From Amycolatopsis iheyensis (GTDB lineage Bacteria > Actinomycetota > Actinomycetes > Mycobacteriales > Pseudonocardiaceae), in the NCBI RefSeq assembly GCF_024703995.1, contig NZ_JAMXQV010000027.1, positions 62,001-126,000 on the forward strand: 64,000 bases of DNA. Reading direction: 5' to 3'. The notes under the pieces are model-generated. The model ran no database searches. It was not told the DNA's origin and saw nothing but the letters and a program-made list of their open reading frames with translations. Made by a program: the position numbers and the translations under genes. Positions 57,027-64,000 of this stretch are shown here, piece after piece (positions within the stretch are counted from its first letter, which is position 1; every line of letters begins with the position of its first letter).

Positions 57027-58117
57027 GGATCCGCACCGTACTGGTCGGGTTCGGGTGGTCCGGCCGGGAGATCTGGCTGCCCCGCCTGATGGCGAGCGGC
57101 GACTACGAGGTGGTGGCCGCGGTCGATCCCGACCCCCCTCAACGGGAGGCGTTCACCGCGGCGACCGACCGGCCGGCCTTCGCCGACGTCGACGCGTTGC
57201 GCGCCGAAGACGCCGATCTCGCGCTGGTCGCCTCCCCCAACCACCTGCACGCGGCGATCGCGCGCCGGCTGCTCGACCGGGGTCTCGCCACCTTCGTCGA
57301 GAAGCCGGTCTGCCTCACCAGCGCGGAGGCGGAGACGCTGGCCGGAGCCGAGCGGGCGGGCGGCGGCCCGCTGCTGGCCGGCAGCGCCTGCCGCTACCGC
57401 GCCGACGTGCGCGAGCTGGCGGCCTTGGCCGGCGAGCTCGGCACCCTGCGGCACATCGACCTGGTCTGGGAACGGGCGCGCGGCGTGCCCCGGTCGCAAG
57501 GCTGGTTCACCAGCCGCGCGGAGGCCGGCGGCGGCGTGCTGTTCGACCTCGGCTGGCACCTGCTCGACGTCCTGGAGAGCATCGCGGGCCCGGTGGCCTT
57601 CGACCGGGTCGCCGCGTCGACTTCGCGGGACCACGTCAACGACCCGCGCTGGACGGCCGCCTGGCGGCACGACCAGCCGGCGCCCGAGCTCGACGCGGAC
57701 GTCGAGGACACCGTGCGCGGGTTCCTGGTCACCGGCGACGGGCTGTCGGTCGGGCTGCGCGCCAGCTGGGCCGCGCACTCGGCGACCCACGACGTCACCG
57801 AGATCCGGATCGAGGGCAGCGAAGGCGCCGCGACGCTCCGGACCTGCTTCGGCTTCAGCCCGAACCGCGAGAAGCGGCCGCGGCTCAGCGTCGTCCGGCG
57901 CGGCTCGACGAGCGAGATCGAGCTGCCCGCCGAGCCGATCGGCACCGAATACGCCAGTCAGCTCGACGACGTCCGGGACCGCCTCGCCGACCCGTCTTCG
58001 CGGGGCTCCGCGATCGAAGGCGCGCGGCGGATCGTCGGCGCGATCGAGGCGCTGTACGCGGCCTCGGAAACCCAGCTGCCCACCCTGCCGGTCGCGACCG
58101 CGGCGGCGACGCGATGA
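57023..58117 (+). CDS. rifL: UDP-glucose 3-dehydrogenase (RifL type, Gfo/Idh/MocA)
   Basis: 364 aa Gfo/Idh/MocA oxidoreductase: Rossmann start RTVLVGFGWSGREIWLPRL, LVASPNHLHAAIARRLL, TFVEKPVCLTS (the EKP motif) and GGGVLFDLGWHLLDVLESI. RifL partners RifK, oxidising C-3 of UDP-glucose so the aminotransferase can make UDP-kanosamine. The start overlaps the RifK-type stop (ATGA). Confidence 0.93.
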   Translation: MRIRTVLVGFGWSGREIWLPRLMASGDYEVVAAVDPDPPQREAFTAATDRPAFADVDALRAEDADLALVASPNHLHAAIARRLLDRGLATFVEKPVCLTSAEAETLAGAERAGGGPLLAGSACRYRADVRELAALAGELGTLRHIDLVWERARGVPRSQGWFTSRAEAGGGVLFDLGWHLLDVLESIAGPVAFDRVAASTSRDHVNDPRWTAAWRHDQPAPELDADVEDTVRGFLVTGDGLSVGLRASWAAHSATHDVTEIRIEGSEGAATLRTCFGFSPNREKRPRLSVVRRGSTSEIELPAEPIGTEYASQLDDVRDRLADPSSRGSAIEGARRIVGAIEALYAASETQLPTLPVATAAATR

Positions 58118-58128
58118 GGGAGGTGCCG

Positions 58129-58779
58129 ATGCGCAATGTCGTCGTCTTCGACCTCGACGGCGTCCTGGTGGACAGTCACGAGGTGATGGGGCGGGCCTTC
58201 GACGCGGCGTACGCCGAGGTGGTCGGCCCCGGCCCCGCGCCGTTCGCCGAGTACCAGCGCTACCAGGGCCTGTACTTCCCGGAGATCATGCGCCGGATGG
58301 GCCTGCCGCTGGCGATGGAGGAGCCGTTCGTCCGCGAGAGCTACCGGCTCGCCGACCAGGTGCCGGTGGTGCCCGGAGTGCGCGAGCTGCTCTCGACGTT
58401 GCGGGAGCGCGGGTTCCGGCTCGCCGTGGCGACCGGGAAGGCCGGGCCGCGGGCGCGGTCCCTGCTGACCACGCTCGACCTGATCCAGCACTTCGACCAC
58501 GTCATCGGCTCGGACGAGGTCGCCCACGCCAAGCCGGCCCCGGACATCGTGCTGCGGGCGCTGAGCCTGCTCGACGCGGAGCCGGACGCGGCCGTGATGA
58601 TCGGCGACGCCCCGGCCGACATCCGCAGCGCCCGCGGCGCCGGGGTGACCGCGATCGCGGCGACCTGGGCGACCGTGGACGAGGCCGACCTGATGTCGGC
58701 CAGCCCCGATCTGGTCATCCGGTCGCCCCACGAGCTGCTGGCGGTGTGCCCACCGGTGACGGTCCCGGGCCGGCGGTGA
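58129..58779 (+). CDS. rifM: HAD phosphatase (RifM type)
   Basis: 216 aa HAD-superfamily phosphatase: motif I VVFDLDGVLVDS, motif II VATGKAG, Lys in HAKPAPDIVL, motif III MIGDAPADI. RifM-type proteins belong to the kanosamine/AHBA supply sub-operon. ATG 58129 is preceded by GGGAGG at 5 nt; ATG 58114, overlapping the upstream stop, is an alternative that adds five residues. Confidence 0.92.
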   Translation: MRNVVVFDLDGVLVDSHEVMGRAFDAAYAEVVGPGPAPFAEYQRYQGLYFPEIMRRMGLPLAMEEPFVRESYRLADQVPVVPGVRELLSTLRERGFRLAVATGKAGPRARSLLTTLDLIQHFDHVIGSDEVAHAKPAPDIVLRALSLLDAEPDAAVMIGDAPADIRSARGAGVTAIAATWATVDEADLMSASPDLVIRSPHELLAVCPPVTVPGRR

Positions 58780-59648
58780 CGAAGACCTGGCTCGGCGTCG
58801 ACTTCGGCGGCACCAAGGTCGCGCTGCGCGCGGAAACCGAGGGCGGCGAGGTGCGGGAACACGCCTTCCGCTGGCGCGGGCGCGGCCTGGAGTCCGACCT
58901 GACGCAGCTCGCGGCCGAGGTGACCCGGTTCCGGCGGCCGGTCCCGGCCGGCTTCGCCGGGATCGGGGTCGCCATGCCGGCCACGGTGGGCGCCGACGGC
59001 CTCGTCACGACCTGGCCGAACCGTCCCGAGTGGACGGGCCTGGACCTGCGCAGGACGTTTCGCACGGTCTTCGGGGACGCGCCGCTGCGCTGGGCCGACG
59101 ACGGCGAGCTGGGCGCACTGGGCGAAGCACGCGAGCTGGGCTGCGACGACCTGCTGTACGTCGGCGTGGGCACGGGTGTCGGCGGCGGCCTGATCCTGGG
59201 TGGCCGGCGGTGGCCCGGGTCCTTCGAGCTCGGTCACGTGGTGACGGACGCGGACGGCCCGGAGTGCCGCTGCGGCCGTCGCGGGTGCGTGCAGGCCTCG
59301 GCGTCTGGCCCGGCCACATTGGCGCGGGCGTCCAGTCTGCGGGGCGCCCCGGTGGACTTCGATGCGCTGCGCGACGGCTGGCGAGCTGGAGCGGACTGGG
59401 CGGTCGACGCGGTGGACCGGACCTGCCACCGGCTCGCGGTGGCGATCACCGGGGTCCGGGAGCTGCTGGCCCCCGGCACGGTCGTGGTGGGCGGCGGGTT
59501 CGCCGGCGGGCTGCCCGGGTTCGTCGATTCGGTCGCGCGGCACGTGGACGCGCTGGCCCGGCCCGGGGTGACTGCTCCGGTGGTGCGGGCATCGCCGCTG
59601 GGGGCGCTGTCCACTGTGTACGGTGCGGTGGCGTTGGCTCGGCTCTAG
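58776..59648 (+). CDS. rifN: ROK-family kanosamine kinase (RifN type)
   Basis: 290 aa ROK sugar kinase: phosphate loop GVDFGGTKVALRAE, the zinc motif CRCGRRGCVQ, GTGVGGGLILGGRR and VVVGGGFAGG. RifN phosphorylates kanosamine at O-6, the precursor that enters the aminoshikimate route. GTG 58776 overlaps the RifM-type stop (GTGA). Its stop overlaps the convergent glycosyltransferase by 4 bp. Confidence 0.93.
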   Translation: MTKTWLGVDFGGTKVALRAETEGGEVREHAFRWRGRGLESDLTQLAAEVTRFRRPVPAGFAGIGVAMPATVGADGLVTTWPNRPEWTGLDLRRTFRTVFGDAPLRWADDGELGALGEARELGCDDLLYVGVGTGVGGGLILGGRRWPGSFELGHVVTDADGPECRCGRRGCVQASASGPATLARASSLRGAPVDFDALRDGWRAGADWAVDAVDRTCHRLAVAITGVRELLAPGTVVVGGGFAGGLPGFVDSVARHVDALARPGVTAPVVRASPLGALSTVYGAVALARL

Positions 59649-60853
59649 CCTTCCGGTAGGCGGGCCACGATGTCCTCGGGACTCGGCATCGCCGCGATCT
59701 CTTCCGCCAGCGCCGTCGGCCTCGCGCCGCCGAGCAGCCCGGCCGCCGCCTCGGCGATGCTCTCGCCCGGGAACAGCCGGGTCCCGGCACCCGCGGCGGC
59801 CACCGCGCCCGCGTTGACGAAGCCGTCGAAGCCGACCGGCAGGAGCAGCTGCGGCACCCCCGCGGCGGCCGCGGCGAGCGTGGTGCCGGAGCCGCCGTGG
59901 TGCACGGCCAGGTCGACCAGCGGCAGCAGCTCCGCCTGCGGCACCCAGCGTTCGAGGTGGACGTTCGGGGGCAACTCACCCAAGTCGGCCACCGGCAGGT
60001 TCTCCCCGGCGGCCACCAGCACCTCCACGTCCATTGTGGACAGCTCGTCGATCGCGGCGCGCAGCGCGGGAGCCGTGCCGACGACCGTGCCGAGCGTCAG
60101 GTAGACCAGGGGCCGCTTCCGCTCGGCCAGCGCGATCGCCGGCAGCTCGCCGGGTTCGGTGAAGGGCGTGGGCCGCAGCGGCAGCCGCTCCGGCCGCCCC
60201 ACGAACGACGGTTCCTGCAACGACGCCGGGAAGACGTCCAGGTACCGGTCCCCCAGCTCGTAGTCGTCCTCGGCCAGCTCGACGCCGATCTCGGCGGCGA
60301 CGGCACGCAGCAGCGGCAGGCCCGTCCGCCGCCACCGGTTGGCGGCGATCGCCCACGGGATCAGGAGCTTGGGGTGGGTGGCGGCGCGGGCCAGGTGGTC
60401 GGCGAGGCGTTCGTAGCCGTCGAGACCGGCCTCGGGCGCCTCGGCCCGCGCGATGGCGTGGCACAGCGCCGGAATGCCCAGCTTGCGCGCGGCCAGGCCG
60501 GCGCCGGGGTTGCTCGCTTCGTAGACGACCAGGTCGGCCTTCAGCGTCGGCAGCAGGTCGGCGGCGAACCGCCTTGGCAGGACGTCGCCGAACACCCGGA
60601 CCGAGGGCTCGAGCCAGTCCGGCCACGGTCTCGCCCGGAAGTCGGTGCCCTGCCCGGCGAAAACGGTGGCGAAGGCCTCCCGGATCGGCATCCCTGCGGC
60701 AATCGCCGGGATGCCGATCCGGTGGAGCACCGGGTGGAACATCGGATCGGTGGCGTAGGCGACGTCGTGCCCTGCCTCCCGGGCGGCCAGGGCCAGCGGC
60801 AGCAGGGGGTAGATGTGGCCGTAGCCCGGCAGGCCGGAGAAGACGATCCTCAC
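59645..60853 (-). CDS. Glycosyltransferase (GT1/MGT family), copy 2
   Basis: 402 aa GT-B glycosyltransferase, paralogue of 16216-17403: MRIVFSGLPGYGHIYPLLPL, SFVGRPERLPLRPTPFTEPG, LVYLTLGTVVGTAPALRAAI, HHGGSGTTLAAAAAGVPQL. It is about 20 residues longer in the acceptor domain (AAATHPKLLIPWAIAANRW insertion), which may change acceptor choice. GTG 60853 overlaps the TGA of the upstream PKS gene (GTGA), so this glycosyltransferase is made together with a PKS subunit, presumably the terminal one. Confidence 0.92.
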   Translation of the reverse strand: MRIVFSGLPGYGHIYPLLPLALAAREAGHDVAYATDPMFHPVLHRIGIPAIAAGMPIREAFATVFAGQGTDFRARPWPDWLEPSVRVFGDVLPRRFAADLLPTLKADLVVYEASNPGAGLAARKLGIPALCHAIARAEAPEAGLDGYERLADHLARAATHPKLLIPWAIAANRWRRTGLPLLRAVAAEIGVELAEDDYELGDRYLDVFPASLQEPSFVGRPERLPLRPTPFTEPGELPAIALAERKRPLVYLTLGTVVGTAPALRAAIDELSTMDVEVLVAAGENLPVADLGELPPNVHLERWVPQAELLPLVDLAVHHGGSGTTLAAAAAGVPQLLLPVGFDGFVNAGAVAAAGAGTRLFPGESIAEAAAGLLGGARPTALAEEIAAMPSPEDIVARLPEG

Positions 60854-63800
60854 GGCGTCCCTCCCGCCTCGAGGCGTTCCACCAGGTAGCGGGTCAACGC
60901 CGCCGGGGTCGGGTTCGTGAACACCGCCGCCGGGGTGAGCGGCACGCTCGCGTGGCCCGTCAGGCGGCGTGTCAGGTCCAGGGCCATCAACGAGTCCAGG
61001 CCGACCTCGAAGAAGCCGCGGTCCGGGTCCACCGGCTCGTCCGGGCTCAGGCCCAGCACCCCCGCCAGCTGCGCACGCACCAGGTCCAGCACGGTCCGCT
61101 CCCGCTCCGCGCCCACCTGGGTGCTCAGCAGCTCGGCCCAGCGGCCGGTCGTCTCCGTGCCCGCCGGGGCTCGGTACGCCGACCGTCGCCGGGGCCGGAC
61201 CAAGCCGCGCAGCGACGGCGGGACCGGGCGGCCCGGCTCCGGCGCCGCCCACCGCTCGGGGTGACCCGGCACCGGGAACCGCTCGGTGAGCGCCGCCGTC
61301 AGGGCGCTTTCGTCACCCGGTACCAGCACGGGCACGCTCGCTCCGCACGCCGTCGCGATCGCTCGGGCCAGGCCGTCGGCCGCCGCCGTCGCCGCCTGGT
61401 CCGCCGGGCCCGTCAGGTCCGCCGCCGTCGTGACCACCGCGAACAACGCCAGGTCCTGTCCGGCCGTCAGCTCGGCCAGGTGCCCGAGCGTGGCCGCGCG
61501 GGCGTCGAGGACCTCGGTCAGCCCGTCCGCGTCCAGCTCCGCGAGCGGGGTGGCGTCCGCCGTCCCGGCCACGTGCACGACGCCGGTCAGCGGCGGAAGA
61601 GCCGACACCTCGGAGACGTCGCACGCGGTCACCGAAGCGTCCAGTCCCTCCGGCACCGCGCCCGTGAAGGCCAGGTGCCGGACACCGTGTTCGGCCACCA
61701 GGTACCGGGCCACCCGGTCCCCGCCGTCGCCCACGATGAGGACCGTGCCGGCCGGATCCAGGCCGGCCGCCGTAGCGGTGCCGGCGACCAGCCGCGGCAC
61801 GAGAACGCGCCCCGCCCGCACCGCGGCCTGCGCGGCACCGGCGGCGAGCACGGTCCCGAGCCCGTCGCCGGGATCCGCGGCGGGCTCGACGTCCACCAGC
61901 ACGAACCGGTCCGGGTACTCGGCCTGCACCGCGGCGAGCATGCCCCGCACCGCCGCGGCGGCCGGGTCGAGCACCGCACCGGCCTCGACCGGCACCGCGT
62001 GCCGGGTCCGCACCACCAACGGGAAGCCGGACAGCTCGGGCTCGTCGAGCCAAGCCTGCGCGACACCCAAGGCCTGACGGCAGGCAACCGAAGGCTCCGC
62101 ACCGAACGGCACGTCGAAGACGGCCACCGCGTCGGCCAGCGCCGCGGGGTTTTCGACGAGGGAGAACACGGAATCATCGCTGTCGACGGCGACGATCCGC
62201 GCGGTGGTGGCCTCGCGGTCGAGCGAGACCCACTCGGTCCGCAGCACCTCGCCCGTCCCGGCGGCCCGGGACTCCGCGGCCGGTCGCGCCGTGACGCGCC
62301 GCGCGGTGAGCACCGGCAGGCCGGACTCGTCCACCGCCGTCAGCTCGACGCCGCCTTCGACCGGGCGCACCCGGACCCGCGCGGACGTGGCGCCGGTCGC
62401 GTGCAGCTCGACGTCACGCCAGGCGACCACATCGCCCGCCATCGCGGCCAGCAGCACCGGGTGCACGCCGAAACCGTCCTCGTGCAGCTCCGCGGGCAGC
62501 TCCACCGCCTCGAACTTCTCGTCGTCCGACATCGGTTGCCACGACAGGGGTTCGGCCGAAAGCACACCGGTCGCGTTGAGCGTCCAGCCCGACCGGTCGC
62601 TGCCGGTCCGCACCCGCACCGGGCGACGGCCGCCGTCGTCCGCGCCGACGACGACCTGCACCTGCACGTCGCCCGGCCGCGGCGGCGCCACGACGTCGAG
62701 CTCGGCCAGCGTGCCGCAGCCGACCTCGTCACCGGCGCGGATGGCCAGCTCGACCCACGTCGAGGCGGGCACCGTGCCCGCCAGCCACGGCCGGTCGGTC
62801 GCCGACAGCCGGCCGATCGCCAGCACACCGGTGTCGTCGGGCAGGACCGTCACCGTGGTCAGCAACGGGTGGACCGCTTCTTCCGCGGCCACGCCCGAAC
62901 CGCCCCGCAGCCAGTAACGCCGGTGCTGGAACGGATGCGTCGGCAGATCGCGGCACAGCGCACGCCACGCCGAGTCCGCCGGCACCGCCGCCGACCAGTC
63001 GACCGGCAGCCCGATCGCGAACGCCTCGGCCAGCGCCGTCAGCACCTGGCGCGCGCCACCGTGGTCCCGGCGCAGCGTGCCGAGCACCCCGACCGGCCGG
63101 CCGGCGTCGGCGATGACGTCGAGGACCGACGACACCAGCCCCGGGTGCGGCGACACCTCGACGACGGCCCGCATGCCGTCGGTCACCGCGCGGACGGCGT
63201 CGGCCAGCTCGACCGGCCGGCGCAGGTTCCGGAACCAGTAACCCGCGTCGAGCACCTCGTCCGGGCCGATCCACCGGCTTTCGACGGTCGAGTAGAACCG
63301 GCACGAGGCGACGAGCCCGCGCGCCGGACGCTCGCCGACGCCGTCGAGCTCGGCCAGCATCGGCCGCTCCAGCTCGTCGACGAGGTAGGAGTGCGACGCG
63401 TAGTCCGCACGCAGCCGCCGGCACCAGATCCCGTGTTCGGCGGCGTACGCCTCCAGCTGGGAAATCGCTTCGACCGCACCGGAGAAGCCGACCATCGCGG
63501 GCCCGTTCACCGCGGCCAGCTCGAGCCGGCCGTCGTAGGCGGGCAGCAGTTCGTCCGCCTGCGCCCGGCTGACGCCCAGCACGAGCATCCCGCCGGTCGG
63601 CGGCAGCGCCGCGGCCAGCCGGGACCGCACGACGCAGATCCGCAGCGCGTCGTCCAGCGAGAGCACCCCGGCCACGCAGGCCGCGGCGAGCTCACCCTGC
63701 GACGACCCGATGACGACCTCGGGCGCGACGCCGGCGCGGGCCCAGAGCTGGGCCAGCCCGGTCATCAGGACGAACGCCGCGGGCTGGACCACGTCGGTGC

Positions 63801-64000
63801 GCGAGAGGTCGTTGGCGCCGCCGAGGGCTTCTTCCAGCGTCCAGTCGCAGTCGTAGGCGTCGAGCAGCCCCTGGCAGCGGCGGACCCACTCGCGGAACTC
63901 GGGTGAGGCGGCCAGCAGCTCCCGGCCCATGCCGGCCCAGCCGCCACCCTGCCCCGGGAAGACGAACACCGCGCCGGTGCCCGGCCCGGACCGCCCGGTG
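60850..64000 (-). CDS. Type I PKS, final module (5' part outside window)
   Basis: The frame is open to the right edge; 1049 residues are visible. Order: AT (FVFPGQGGGWAGMG, GSSQGELAAA with Ser for His, ADYASHSY: methylmalonyl type), a DH-like region without the HxxxGxxxxP motif (DRPWLAGTVPASTW), a KR-like domain with broken cofactor loop (LIVGDGGDRVARYL) and no catalytic Tyr (PADQAATAAADG), then an ACP (FEVGLDSLMALDL). The chain ends GGTP with no docking helix and no thioesterase, as expected for the last PKS subunit served by a RifF-type amide synthase. It is translationally coupled to glycosyltransferase 2. The KS lies outside the window. Confidence 0.93.
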   Translation of the reverse strand, partial: TGRSGPGTGAVFVFPGQGGGWAGMGRELLAASPEFREWVRRCQGLLDAYDCDWTLEEALGGANDLSRTDVVQPAAFVLMTGLAQLWARAGVAPEVVIGSSQGELAAACVAGVLSLDDALRICVVRSRLAAALPPTGGMLVLGVSRAQADELLPAYDGRLELAAVNGPAMVGFSGAVEAISQLEAYAAEHGIWCRRLRADYASHSYLVDELERPMLAELDGVGERPARGLVASCRFYSTVESRWIGPDEVLDAGYWFRNLRRPVELADAVRAVTDGMRAVVEVSPHPGLVSSVLDVIADAGRPVGVLGTLRRDHGGARQVLTALAEAFAIGLPVDWSAAVPADSAWRALCRDLPTHPFQHRRYWLRGGSGVAAEEAVHPLLTTVTVLPDDTGVLAIGRLSATDRPWLAGTVPASTWVELAIRAGDEVGCGTLAELDVVAPPRPGDVQVQVVVGADDGGRRPVRVRTGSDRSGWTLNATGVLSAEPLSWQPMSDDEKFEAVELPAELHEDGFGVHPVLLAAMAGDVVAWRDVELHATGATSARVRVRPVEGGVELTAVDESGLPVLTARRVTARPAAESRAAGTGEVLRTEWVSLDREATTARIVAVDSDDSVFSLVENPAALADAVAVFDVPFGAEPSVACRQALGVAQAWLDEPELSGFPLVVRTRHAVPVEAGAVLDPAAAAVRGMLAAVQAEYPDRFVLVDVEPAADPGDGLGTVLAAGAAQAAVRAGRVLVPRLVAGTATAAGLDPAGTVLIVGDGGDRVARYLVAEHGVRHLAFTGAVPEGLDASVTACDVSEVSALPPLTGVVHVAGTADATPLAELDADGLTEVLDARAATLGHLAELTAGQDLALFAVVTTAADLTGPADQAATAAADGLARAIATACGASVPVLVPGDESALTAALTERFPVPGHPERWAAPEPGRPVPPSLRGLVRPRRRSAYRAPAGTETTGRWAELLSTQVGAERERTVLDLVRAQLAGVLGLSPDEPVDPDRGFFEVGLDSLMALDLTRRLTGHASVPLTPAAVFTNPTPAALTRYLVERLEAGGTP

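Noticed and set aside
60850..61150. Thioesterase at the end of the terminal PKS
   Set aside because: The protein stops shortly after the ACP; no GxSxG or thioesterase domain follows, and a RifF-like enzyme is present.

Overview
The window is high-GC actinomycete DNA carrying most of an ansamycin (AHBA-primed type I polyketide) gene cluster. Amycolatopsis or a close relative is the likeliest host. The AHBA and loading-module proteins resemble the rifamycin set of that genus, and the intergenic 30-bp tandem repeat (21072-21216) and long terminator hairpins are of a kind I associate with Amycolatopsis; the genus is an inference. No rRNA, tRNA, CRISPR array or insertion sequence was seen.

Layout, left to right. 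1-6.0 kb: tail of an unrelated gene, then a leftward oxidation operon (F420-type LLM oxidoreductase, atypical alpha/beta hydrolase, F420-dependent glucose-6-phosphate dehydrogenase, P450, exported BBE-type flavin oxidase). 6.2-7.4 kb: a rightward operon with a short leader ORF, a GNAT acetyltransferase and a translation initiation factor IF-1 paralogue. 7.5-16.1 kb: small ORF, LuxR-type regulator, NmrA-like oxidoreductase, questin-oxidase-like protein, a LysR remnant, FMN reductase, quinone oxidoreductase, P450 and methyltransferase. 16.2-24.9 kb: glycosyltransferase and a near-complete nitro-sugar pathway (sugar O-methyltransferase, 4-ketoreductase, 2,3-dehydratase, nitrososynthase, C-methyltransferase, aminotransferase). 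25.3-34.6 kb: PhyH dioxygenase, RifF-like amide synthase, PapA-like acyltransferase, P450 and three AMP-ligases, one with a ruined nucleotide loop. 34.7-36.9 kb: acetamidase and a second leader/GNAT/IF-1 operon. 37.2-52.8 kb: one RifA-like PKS (AHBA loading plus three modules). 52.8-53.2 kb: dense perfect inverted repeats. 53.3-60.9 kb: a second P450/methyltransferase pair, the rifK-L-M-N-type AHBA genes and a second glycosyltransferase. 60.85-64 kb: the last module of another PKS, running out of the window.

How it fits together. RifK/L/M/N homologues supply UDP-kanosamine, kanosamine-6-phosphate and AHBA. The PKS loads AHBA and adds methylmalonyl, malonyl and methylmalonyl units, the RifA pattern that leads to a naphthalenoid ansamycin. 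The RifF-like protein would close the macrolactam. P450s, BBE oxidase, PhyH and quinone enzymes would tailor it, and a 3-C-methyl-4-O-methyl-3-nitro sugar would be attached. A nitro-sugar ansamycin is the rubradirin type, and rubradirin is, as I recall, an inhibitor of translation initiation. Two IF-1 paralogues in matching leader-controlled operons therefore look like a dedicated target-side self-protection system. Both operons lack canonical ATG/GTG/TTG starts next to the Shine-Dalgarno of their first gene. That system is the most novel feature here.

Regulation. Ten promoters in front of nearly all biosynthetic operons share a GGGAT box whose first G lies 27-28 nt upstream of a TAnnnT -10 element. 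The two IF-1 operons lack this box and have their own matched extended -10 promoters, so production and protection appear to be wired separately. Missing from the window: dTDP-glucose synthase and 4,6-dehydratase, the early AHBA genes, the rest of the PKS, and any exporter.
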